Origin: Pseudomonas sp. R4-35-07
GTDB taxonomy: Bacteria; Pseudomonadota; Gammaproteobacteria; Pseudomonadales; Pseudomonadaceae
DNA: 64,000 nucleotides
Assembly: GCF_003852235.1 (NCBI RefSeq)
Contig: NZ_CP027732.1
Span: forward strand, 620,001-684,000
Direction of reading: 5' to 3'
Shown here: positions 28,229 to 38,131 of the stretch, piece by piece
How positions within the stretch are numbered: position 1 is the stretch's first letter
Layout: each line of letters opens with the position of its first letter
Translations under genes and position numbers: made by a program
Notes under the pieces: model-generated
What the model saw: only the letters and a program-made list of their open reading frames with translations
Databases searched by the model: none
Told to the model about the DNA's origin: nothing

Positions 28229-31200
28229 GGGAGCGCACCGAACAGCGCCCTCACCGTGGGCTCGTTGTATTGGTAATTCCAACGCAACTCGGTACCGGCA
28301 GGGATATCTTCACTGGCAAAGAATGCACTGAGGAAAAAGTTGTCCCTGGGTTGCTCAGCAATCTGTGTCGTGACGTTGAACCGCGCAACCTCTACGTTAT
28401 AGCCCGTGGATGCCTGCCTGACCGGCAGATTTGCTTCGTACTCAAAAATCGTATTTATTCGCGAAAGTACGTTGTCACCCGACAAAATGACCGGCTGTGG
28501 TGCAGCGGGAATGGGTTCAAAAGGTTTGACGTCGATCAAATAGGGATCCTGCCGATAAGCCGCCACATAATACGGCACCAGTTCCCCGCCATAGACGCCG
28601 AGCGCCTCACCTTTTATCAACGGCTTCCTGCTTATGACGGTCTGCTCGCCGATCATCACTGCCTCCTGCACACACTTTTGGTGGGCCGCAGTGAAGGGTG
28701 TCACTTCTAGTTTGTCTTCATAGAGGCGTGCAACCCGTTCATACCCTTCCCACTGCAAAAAAGGCAGGATCAATTCCTTGCTGAAAGTTTGATCGGACGT
28801 AAGCGATTTGCTGCGGATTTGTATGCTTCTGATCCGCAATGGGCGACCTGTTAAATCGCGCAGGGGGTAGCGGCCATTGTTGGCGCGATCATAAATGCGT
28901 CGATAGTTCTGGCTGTGTTGATAGCTTCGTGTGGACCGCATGGTCTCCATCTCCTTCGGCGTATACAGGCTGTTGACCGTGCCTTCTTCTGCTGAGTCGT
29001 ATTCGCTGGATGAGTGCGCCGACTCAAACTCGTCGCTAAGCTCCATCGGCTCTCCCGATGGCAAAGCAGCCGCTTGCATGCCACCCATCAACCCCTGGCT
29101 GCTCGGATCGATATCCCAGCCACCGGAGGTTTTTGCGCGCAGGTAGGGCCGGTAAGCCCTGAACGGGCTGCGGGCATCGATCAGTCGCCATTTCTGCCCT
29201 TCGGCTTTGACCTGAAAGTAGTTCCCGCCCTCCAGGACGTAATAGTGATAGCCACCGTTGGGCAGCGGGGCTGACTGATGGATACCATCAGCGCGCAGCG
29301 TCAGGCCTGCCGGGGCGGTTTGCGTGGCGAACAGTGGATCAAGCGCAATCCCGGGGGCCTGCACGGGCGCCGTTGGGGCTAGCCTGGCGAGCGGCGGCAG
29401 CGGCGGTTTGGCGATCATTGCCAGGCTATGCTGATGGATGGCTTGTTTGAGCGTGCCTGCATTCGACTCACGCAAAAGCGCGCTGCGCTCGGCCTCGGTC
29501 AGCGTATGTTCCAGCGCGCTGAACAGCGTGCTCGGTGCATGCAGCTCTGTCGCCTCGGCGTCCTGCACGGCGTACTGTTCGCCCTGGCGGATCAGGATGT
29601 GACGCAGGCTGTCCTGTTCGCTGCCAATATGTCCCAGCAGCGGGCCGCTGTTATCATTTTCGTACACCTCGATGCGGCGTGCGCCTGGCCAGCCTGGCAA
29701 CTGTTCCAGAGTGTGCAACACCAGTGGCACGCTCTCATGACTGCTCATCGAATCGAGAAAAATGCCTTCGTGGATGCGTGCGCTGCGCGCCACGTCGCGG
29801 TATTGGGTGGCTTCCCACTCTTGTGTTGACGGCAGTTTTTTCTCCTGGTGCAGGTGTTGCCGTTCCTGCGGGCTGAGGGTGGCTTCCATTTCTTCAAGGT
29901 GACGCTTGGACAGTTCGGGCATGGTTGGGCGAAGGTCCTGTTCAACCTGGCTAACGGGTTCCTCGCCGTGGCTATCGAGCAACGAAAACAGGCGCTGGCG
30001 TTGTGCCGGAACGCTTTCCAGCAGGCGTGAGGCAAGGTTTTCGACCGGGGTGAAATAGTCGATGTACAGCGCAGGTAGCAATTGATTGAATTCTTCCCGC
30101 GGCATCTGCTGCTCCAGTGCATGCAGCAGTTCGCCTTTTCTGAAGCGTGAAGCGCTCACCTCGATCGCGTTGGCGCCGCTACCGTGGCTGATCAGTACCT
30201 GTTGCCGTTCGTCGACGATTTTCAGCCGCCGGGTCGCAGGCCATTCCGGCAATGCACACACCAGGTGGAACTGGATGAAGGGGGACTGCGGTGTGACCGT
30301 AGTGCCTTCGGCGCGATCGAGGTTGAAGTCGGCGATCTCCTGGTCCAGGCTGAAGTGCTTGATCGTGTCCCGCAGCAATGGCGGCGGCCTCAGCATGTCC
30401 TGGTGGAGCTCGCGCAGGCCGGTGCTGTCCATGCCGCCGAGCAGGAGGATCGGCTCAACGGCGGGCTGTTTGATCGAGGCCCCGTCCGGGCCCAGGCGTT
30501 GGACCAGCTTGAGGTCATCCCAGTCGGCGGGCGTCTCATGCTCGGCGCGCCATCCGCCGACAGAGTTGCCCCGCACGGGCGGCGCGTAGGCGTCGGGGTC
30601 GGTAGGGTGGGACAGCTGCCATTGCTGGCTATCGGGCGCCCGTTGCAAGGCATGAATCTGATCATCAAGCTTCAGGTAATACCGCTGCGCATGTTTATAC
30701 AAACCCTGCTTATCCGCGACCAGGCCGTCGGGCAGCATCTTGGGATGCCGATAGGGGGTCAGGTCGGGGTTCCACAGGCGCAAGCCCTTGTTGGCCACGT
30801 GCACTTTCAGCAGTTTTACACCGAAGCCGGCGGTCTTGACCACGCCTGCGGTGGCGACTGCCATCGCGGCGTCGTCCACCGCGTCGAGAAAGTCATTCAA
30901 GGCCTCTTCGCTATCGCCGCGGCTCCAGGCGGCGAAGCCGTCATAGACGGTATTGAGCAGCTGCAAGGCGCTGACGGCCAACAGCACTTCACCGACGATT
31001 GGAATGAATGACGCGGCAAAAAACAACAGTGACTTACCCAGTTCCAGATAGCCCTGCAGACGCTTTTGCCGGCTCATCAGGTCGGCATCGGCAGTGGGCA
31101 CGGCCAGGATGCGCGCGTCATTCCTGATCTGGATGATGCGTTGCGTAGCCATGTCCTGAAACACATGCGTACGGACCGGGGTCAGGTTGAGCCTGCTCTC

Positions 31201-32169
31201 CAGGTTCGGGCGCGCACTGGGTGACGGTCGAGGGGCCAGCTTCAACAGGCTTCCCTGATGTTGCAGCGGTACCAGGCGAGTGAAAAAAGCCAGGTATTGC
31301 GGCTGTTCCAGGCGTTCGGCCAGGCCGTGGTGGAGATCCTCCCAGGTTGGATGCAGGCGAAACGCCGCGCTGGGGTCCTGGGGTGTGTAGAGAACCATCG
31401 GCAGCCCGATCGCCGACGCCTGAATCACCATGACATTGGGCAGAACAACATCCTGGAGGGTCAAAAGGCTGCACCGTATGTCGATGTTATTTCCAGTGGT
31501 CTGGAGGCTGCGCAGCTGCAGAAACTGCCAGGTGGTGAACGCCTTCTGCAGGTAGGCGATATGCAGTGCGACCCCAAAGGCAAGCTGCTCTTTACTGGAC
31601 AAGAGTTGCATGACCTCGGCGGCGGTACGGGACGTGCCGGAGTTGGGCGTGGGTTCAAGCGCGTTATCGATATGCGCGAGGTACTGGCCGCCGATATCCA
31701 GGTTGCGGCAGACGCTGGCGAAGCGTGTCGCAGCAATAATGCTCAGCACTTCGCCGCTGGGGCCGGGATTATAGATGGCGGTGCCAGTTTCCATGCCGCC
31801 GGTCTCGGCTTCCGCTGCTTCGAAATTCTGCAAGGCCGCTTCCAGCAGCGTTTGCCGGGTGGTGCGGGCGTGATTACGGATCAGGCCCAGCAGATGATGG
31901 TTTTTCCATTCGCGGGACAGGATGGCGTTCTCGTCGTCCTGCAAACCGAAGAACTCGGTCCGCAGGGCTTGGCGTAACAATGGCCTGGCAAACTCCTCGG
32001 GGCTTTGCAGTTCATCCATCAGCGCCTTTAGCGCTTGCCTGGCCTGATTGCTGCTGATGAGGTCACTGCGAAAGTCTGCACGCTGCGAAGCCGAAGCCTG
32101 GGTCAGCCAGGCAGGCAATCTGGACGCGATGAATGCCCTGTGGGGCGATTGTGGCAAGGGGGTGCTCAT
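28213..32169 (-). CDS. Very large effector/toxin-like protein: dermonecrotic-toxin-like N-terminal region and C-terminal SET domain
   Basis: The 1318-residue product has no signal peptide. The N-terminal 500 residues resemble the large Pseudomonas toxin-like family now called dermonecrotic toxin domain/DUF6543, including the hydrophobic SLLFFAASFIPIVGEVLLAV block at about 385-410 followed by an acidic DFLDAVDDAA stretch. The middle is repetitive, with two related blocks ending PEWPATRRLKIVDE and PGWPGARRIEVYEN. The C-terminus (about 1165-1305) reads as a SET methyltransferase domain: LIKGEALGVYGGEL, then NVLSRIN (like N-x-x-R-F-I-N), then FFASEDIPAGTELRWNYQYN with the expected catalytic Tyr. 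This suggests a protein-lysine methyltransferase effector. No secretion system, chaperone or hrp box is seen nearby, so delivery is unknown. Confidence 0.7.
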   Translation of the reverse strand: MSTPLPQSPHRAFIASRLPAWLTQASASQRADFRSDLISSNQARQALKALMDELQSPEEFARPLLRQALRTEFFGLQDDENAILSREWKNHHLLGLIRNHARTTRQTLLEAALQNFEAAEAETGGMETGTAIYNPGPSGEVLSIIAATRFASVCRNLDIGGQYLAHIDNALEPTPNSGTSRTAAEVMQLLSSKEQLAFGVALHIAYLQKAFTTWQFLQLRSLQTTGNNIDIRCSLLTLQDVVLPNVMVIQASAIGLPMVLYTPQDPSAAFRLHPTWEDLHHGLAERLEQPQYLAFFTRLVPLQHQGSLLKLAPRPSPSARPNLESRLNLTPVRTHVFQDMATQRIIQIRNDARILAVPTADADLMSRQKRLQGYLELGKSLLFFAASFIPIVGEVLLAVSALQLLNTVYDGFAAWSRGDSEEALNDFLDAVDDAAMAVATAGVVKTAGFGVKLLKVHVANKGLRLWNPDLTPYRHPKMLPDGLVADKQGLYKHAQRYYLKLDDQIHALQRAPDSQQWQLSHPTDPDAYAPPVRGNSVGGWRAEHETPADWDDLKLVQRLGPDGASIKQPAVEPILLLGGMDSTGLRELHQDMLRPPPLLRDTIKHFSLDQEIADFNLDRAEGTTVTPQSPFIQFHLVCALPEWPATRRLKIVDERQQVLISHGSGANAIEVSASRFRKGELLHALEQQMPREEFNQLLPALYIDYFTPVENLASRLLESVPAQRQRLFSLLDSHGEEPVSQVEQDLRPTMPELSKRHLEEMEATLSPQERQHLHQEKKLPSTQEWEATQYRDVARSARIHEGIFLDSMSSHESVPLVLHTLEQLPGWPGARRIEVYENDNSGPLLGHIGSEQDSLRHILIRQGEQYAVQDAEATELHAPSTLFSALEHTLTEAERSALLRESNAGTLKQAIHQHSLAMIAKPPLPPLARLAPTAPVQAPGIALDPLFATQTAPAGLTLRADGIHQSAPLPNGGYHYYVLEGGNYFQVKAEGQKWRLIDARSPFRAYRPYLRAKTSGGWDIDPSSQGLMGGMQAAALPSGEPMELSDEFESAHSSSEYDSAEEGTVNSLYTPKEMETMRSTRSYQHSQNYRRIYDRANNGRYPLRDLTGRPLRIRSIQIRSKSLTSDQTFSKELILPFLQWEGYERVARLYEDKLEVTPFTAAHQKCVQEAVMIGEQTVISRKPLIKGEALGVYGGELVPYYVAAYRQDPYLIDVKPFEPIPAAPQPVILSGDNVLSRINTIFEYEANLPVRQASTGYNVEVARFNVTTQIAEQPRDNFFLSAFFASEDIPAGTELRWNYQYNEPTVRALFGALPQANA

Positions 32170-32385
32170 GGGCTAGGCCATCCGAAGTGATGATTGACCT
32201 GCCGCAGATTACCCATGAAATTTTCGATCAACGGTTAGAAGATTAGCCCCCGCACCCCTATAAAGGAGGGTGGTCTGCAGCCTCGCGAGCCTCTGGCTTA
32301 AAAGCCGACCACTGCCGTCGGAATTGGTCAAAATTTGTGCTATATTCCGCGCCCGCGATTTTTCATCTCAACACCGGTCACCGTC
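32170..32385. other. Divergent promoter region
   Basis: 216 bp between the SET-domain gene and ygiQ. A TATATT at 32341-32346 could be the ygiQ -10 box, with no good -35. I see no hrp-type box for the minus-strand gene. Confidence 0.3.
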
Positions 32386-34689
<2,304 letters not shown>

Positions 34690-34703
34690 TTGCAGCCTGA
34701 CAT

Positions 34704-34737
34704 GCAAAACGCCAGCCTCGTGCTGGCGTTTTGCTTT
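34704..34737 (+). terminator. Terminator of ygiQ (first copy)
   Basis: GCAAAACGCCAGC and GCTGGCGTTTTGC form a 13-bp perfect stem around CTCGT, followed by TTTC. Most of it is repeated exactly 1679 bp downstream. Confidence 0.85.
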
Positions 34738-34781
34738 CTGGCCGGTGGTGAGCCTGTTTGGTAAGGTGGCGCCCATTGAAG

Positions 34782-34862
34782 CGCTATCGGGAGCAAGCCC
34801 CCTCCCACATTTTGAATGTATTCACACATCCAAGTGTGGGAGGGGGCTTGCTCCCGATAGCG
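34782..34862. repeat. REP inverted pair (short spacer), upstream of cassette gene A1
   Basis: CGCTATCGGGAGCAAGCCCC and GGGGCTTGCTCCCGATAGCG facing inward with about 28 bp between. It lies 37 bp before the A1 start and has a counterpart in the second cassette at the same offset. Confidence 0.9.
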
Positions 34863-34898
34863 TCAGTCCAGTCACCCCCTTCAAGGAAGAGCACCTCC

Positions 34899-35831
34899 AT
34901 GAGCAACCCCCTGCTCAGCATCGGCATGGACTCCAACCGCTCCCAATTCATGGCGCGCCAGCGTATTGAAAGCCAGATCAACCTGCCGCGCCTGTTCGCG
35001 GCCATCGACGCCGACCCAGGCATCGTTGGCGCAGGCGTTGTCTACATCGACGCCGACTTCAACGTCATTACCCTGCGCGAATTCAAGCCGATTTGCAGTA
35101 TCAAGCCCAAGCGCATCATTTTACGCGAGGCGCAGAAGTACATTTCGCCTGCCCAGTTTGTGGAACAGGTGAAGACAGATCCCCGTGAAGGGCGCCTCCA
35201 GAAGGAGGCATTTGATATGGGTCTTTCCTGCGGCGCAGCGGTGATCGGTTGGATCGTGGTGTTCAGCGGCAGCGTCGCCGTTCCGTTCACAGCCGGTGCC
35301 AGCGCTTTTGTCGTGGGCATTGGCATTACGGCGGCGCTGGCTAGCAGCGCCCAATGCGGGTTTGGTGTTGCGCGTACCTATAACGAAGTGCTTGACCCAG
35401 ATGCCAACGACCGCATGGACGACGCCGAATGGTATGGCGCGGTTTCACCCATCCTCGATGCGGCCTCGCTGGTGGGTATCGGCACGGGGGCCTTGACCAC
35501 GATTAGGCTGCTCAAGGCCAACAAGGCCGCCGCGTTGGGTAAGAGTTGGTATGAACTGCTCAAGGGCCTGAGCCGTCAGGAGCGCAAGAAGTTGACCAAG
35601 GAGTTGCTCAGCCTGCGCGATCCGAGCCTGACGCCCAAGTTGCTCAAGCTGCAGCAGCGCGCCGGCAAGCTGACCAAGAGCTACAGCTCCACCGAAATCC
35701 GTCACGCCACCCTGACCCAATTGAAAGATGCGCTGGACGGCCTATTGGGCATCACCGGTAGCTATCGAACAGGGCATGTCGGTACGGCCAGCACCATTGC
35801 GATCGGCTTGTACGAGGATTTGACCGAATGA
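34899..35831 (+). CDS. Cassette protein A1, unknown function, with central hydrophobic hairpin
   Basis: 310 residues, function not recognised. Residues 1-81 form a soluble N-terminal region (MSNPLLSIGMDSNRSQF, LREFKPICSI) that matches A2 with one substitution. About 108-156 is a glycine/alanine-rich hydrophobic stretch that could form two membrane helices (AAVIGWIVVFSGSVAVPF, AFVVGIGITAALASS). The C-terminal half is basic and helical (LSRQERKKLTKELLSL). No signal peptide. The ATG at 34899 follows AAGGAAG; a longer in-frame opening would run through the REP pair. The TGA overlaps the start of B1 (ATGA). Pore-forming effector with B as partner is one possibility, but this is a guess. Confidence 0.75.
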   Translation: MSNPLLSIGMDSNRSQFMARQRIESQINLPRLFAAIDADPGIVGAGVVYIDADFNVITLREFKPICSIKPKRIILREAQKYISPAQFVEQVKTDPREGRLQKEAFDMGLSCGAAVIGWIVVFSGSVAVPFTAGASAFVVGIGITAALASSAQCGFGVARTYNEVLDPDANDRMDDAEWYGAVSPILDAASLVGIGTGALTTIRLLKANKAAALGKSWYELLKGLSRQERKKLTKELLSLRDPSLTPKLLKLQQRAGKLTKSYSSTEIRHATLTQLKDALDGLLGITGSYRTGHVGTASTIAIGLYEDLTE

Positions 35832-36277
35832 GCGGCTTCCCCGATATGCGCAGTTTTCTCGCCCGTTATTTTCCGGTGTTCATGGGTACTGTTTTCATGG
35901 CGATCTTCTCCGGCTCAGTTGCCGTTTCCACGGCGGGCGTGACCTATTTGCGTGGGGTAGAGCCAGCGCTCAAGTCCAATTATTCCGGGGCTGCGATCCT
36001 GCTGCTGGTGGCGGTGCTGGTGTTTGGCAACGTGATGATCGCGCGTGGCTATCCCTGGGCGGCCAAGCTGGTGGCGGGATACCTCGGCGCATGCCTGTTG
36101 TTCGTCTTGCCGATGATTCAGTACGACCTCAATCGCCTGGTGTACGGCTCGGCGGTGTTATTCCCACTGCTGGGGTTGCTGTTGCTCAACAGCAAGCGCC
36201 ATCGCGAAATGCGTCAGCGGCTACTTGAAATACGGCGCCTGCGACAAGCCGTCGTTGCCCAGCGTAAAGCCCTTTAA
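35828..36277 (+). CDS. Cassette protein B1, small four-helix membrane protein
   Basis: 149 residues with four likely membrane helices (about 13-35, 54-72, 78-97, 104-122) and a short arginine-rich cytoplasmic tail (REMRQRLLEIRRLRQ). Function unknown. It is translationally coupled to A1 by a 4-nt overlap. It resembles B2 mainly in the last third (LLFVLPMIQYD, LLNSK, REMR), while the first two helices differ. The size, location and membrane nature would fit an immunity or partner protein for A1; nothing in the sequence proves this. Confidence 0.75.
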   Translation: MSGFPDMRSFLARYFPVFMGTVFMAIFSGSVAVSTAGVTYLRGVEPALKSNYSGAAILLLVAVLVFGNVMIARGYPWAAKLVAGYLGACLLFVLPMIQYDLNRLVYGSAVLFPLLGLLLLNSKRHREMRQRLLEIRRLRQAVVAQRKAL

Positions 36278-36384
36278 TTGGGTAGATTCACCACCTGTGT
36301 TCGCGCTTTCATCAGAAAGTCTGGCCCGCGCTGCGATCTCGCGTTGGACTGACGTGAGTAAACCAACCGGCCGCCCAGGTTGGT

Positions 36385-36415
36385 AAAACGCCAGCCTCGT
36401 GCTGGCGTTTTGCTT
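36385..36415 (+). terminator. Second copy of the ygiQ terminator
   Basis: AAAACGCCAGC and GCTGGCGTTTT around CTCGT, followed by GCTTTC: the inner 11 bp of each stem arm plus the loop of the ygiQ terminator, 1679 bp downstream. It ends the A1-B1 transcript and marks the left edge of the duplicated unit. Confidence 0.8.
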
Positions 36416-36460
36416 TCTGGCCGGTGGTGAGCCTGTTTGTTAAGGTGGCGGGCATTGGAT

Positions 36461-36541
36461 CGCTATCGGGAGCAAGCCCCCTCCCACATTCTGACCTGTG
36501 AATACATTCAAAATGTGGGAGGGGGCTTGCTCCCGATAGCG
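36461..36541. repeat. REP inverted pair (short spacer), upstream of cassette gene A2
   Basis: Counterpart of the pair at 34782, at an offset of exactly 1679 bp. The REP arms match the first copy while the spacer differs, with compensating changes that keep the length the same. Confidence 0.9.
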
Positions 36542-36577
36542 TCAGTCCAGTCACCCCCTTCAAGGAAGAGCACCTCC

Positions 36578-37507
36578 ATGAGCAACCCCCTGCTCAGCAT
36601 CGGCATGGACTCCAACCGCTCCCAGTTCATGGCGCGCCAACGTATTGAAAGCCAGATCAACCTGCCGCGCCTGTTCGCGGCCATCGACGCCGACCCAGGC
36701 ATCGTTGGCGCAGGCGTTGTCTACATCGACGCCGACTTCAACGTCATTACCCTGCGCGAATTCAAGCCCATTTGCAGCATCCAGCCCAAGCGCATCATCC
36801 TGCGGGAGGCGCAGAAATACGTTGCACCGACACAATTCGCTCAACATGTGACGAGCAACCCCAGAGAGTCCAGGCTGATCGGCGAGGCCGTGAACACCGG
36901 GATCTCTTGTCTGGGCGCTGTCATCAGTTGGGCTGCGATTGCCAGCGGCACCCTTCTGGTGCCGTTCAGTGCGGGCGCCAGTTCCGTCGTTGTGGTGATA
37001 GGGTACGCGGCGGCGGGCGCGAGTTCGCTGCAATGCATCAATGGCCTTGCCCGCACGACGCTTGAGGTGGCCAAGCCCGAGGTCAACGATTGGCTCGACA
37101 GTGAAGGCTGGTACCAGAATGCTTCCATTGTGCTCGACGCAGCGTCGCTGGTCGGCGTGGGCGCTTCGACCCTGACGACGATCAAGCTGGTCAGGGCCGC
37201 CAAAGCCTCGACGGGCAAGAGCCTGCGGGATGTGCTGCGCGGTTTGAATCGGCAGGAAAGAGCCAGGCTGACGAAAGAGCTGCTGAGCATCAACCATCCC
37301 AGCTTGACCGCGAAGATGCTCAAGTTGAGGCAGGCGTCGGGTGAACTCACCAAGCGTTTCACCCCTACGCAGCTCAAGCACGGCACAACGACCCAGATCA
37401 AGGACGCCCTGAGCGCAGTCGTAGGGTTCGGCGGGAGCGCCTACTCCGGAAACGTCAATACCATCGCGATCGGGCTGTACGAGGAAGTAAAAGAATGGGC
37501 GAATTGA
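36578..37507 (+). CDS. Cassette protein A2, paralogue of A1
   Basis: 309 residues, function not recognised. The first 81 residues match A1 except for one Lys/Gln change at position 69, and the DNA of the first 190 bases differs at only two silent positions. After that the proteins diverge sharply (FAQHVTSNPRESRLIGEA against FVEQVKTDPREGRLQKEA), though both keep a hydrophobic central region (about 108-156) and a basic helical C-terminal half (LNRQERARLTKELLSI). The start and ribosome site are the same as for A1. The end overlaps B2. Confidence 0.75.
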   Translation: MSNPLLSIGMDSNRSQFMARQRIESQINLPRLFAAIDADPGIVGAGVVYIDADFNVITLREFKPICSIQPKRIILREAQKYVAPTQFAQHVTSNPRESRLIGEAVNTGISCLGAVISWAAIASGTLLVPFSAGASSVVVVIGYAAAGASSLQCINGLARTTLEVAKPEVNDWLDSEGWYQNASIVLDAASLVGVGASTLTTIKLVRAAKASTGKSLRDVLRGLNRQERARLTKELLSINHPSLTAKMLKLRQASGELTKRFTPTQLKHGTTTQIKDALSAVVGFGGSAYSGNVNTIAIGLYEEVKEWAN

Positions 37508-37944
37508 TGACGCTCCGGGACTTTTTCCGGCATTACTTTCTGATATTTCTGGGCGGCGTATTTGCGGCGTATTTTTCATTGGCGTTGGCCATGGCGCTGG
37601 CGTTCGTCACCTATTTTGATGATGCGCCCCTTGCTCAAGTCGGGCTCAAGATCATGCTGGCCGGGGCGGTGTTCACGCTGCTGACGGTGCATAGTAACTT
37701 TATGATTTTGCGCGGCAAACCCTCTTGGACATGGTTGATGGTCGGTATCTACGTCGCTTGCCTGCTGTTTGTGTTGCCGATGATCCAATACGACCCTCAT
37801 CGTGTTCTTTATGGGTTGGCGCTGGTTTTTCCACTGTTCGGGCTGCTGATACTCAACAGCAAGGGGCAGCGCGAGATGCGGGCCAAACTCGTTGAAATTC
37901 GCCACCTGCGCCAAGCCCTTGGCGCTCGGCACAAGGCCCCATGA
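37495..37944 (+). CDS. Cassette protein B2, paralogue of B1
   Basis: 149 residues, four likely membrane helices and a basic tail (REMRAKLVEIRHLRQ). The ATG at 37495 has a GAGGAAG site 8 bp upstream and overlaps A2 by 13 nt; an alternative ATG at 37507 would overlap by 1 nt but lacks a good ribosome site. The last third matches B1 (LLFVLPMIQYDPHRVLYG), the first two helices do not. Function unknown; probably the partner of A2. Confidence 0.75.
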   Translation: MGELMTLRDFFRHYFLIFLGGVFAAYFSLALAMALAFVTYFDDAPLAQVGLKIMLAGAVFTLLTVHSNFMILRGKPSWTWLMVGIYVACLLFVLPMIQYDPHRVLYGLALVFPLFGLLILNSKGQREMRAKLVEIRHLRQALGARHKAP

Positions 37945-38131
37945 CTGGGTAGATTCACCACCTCCCTCCAAGGGTTCGCCACAAATATGTGCGGCGGTTG
38001 CACCATGGCACGTACGATGGCGTCGTTTTGGTGCTGTACTGCACCGGGCTCCACGATAAAGCGCAATGACTGCCGCTCTGGCATAAGTCTTGCGCGCGTT
38101 GTGCCCATGCCCTGGCTCGCAGGAGGCCGCC

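Noticed and set aside
28213..32169. Type III secretion locus around the SET-domain gene
   Set aside because: No hrp/hrc genes, chaperone or hrp box are visible, so only the effector-like protein itself is claimed.
36578..37507. Cassette proteins A as NAD-related enzymes
   Set aside because: Similar proteins may carry such names in databases, but no ATP-pyrophosphatase or Rossmann motif is visible, so no function is assigned.
37507..37944. Alternative start for B2 at ATG 37507
   Set aside because: The ATG at 37495 has a strong GAGGAAG site at the right distance and gives the same length as B1.
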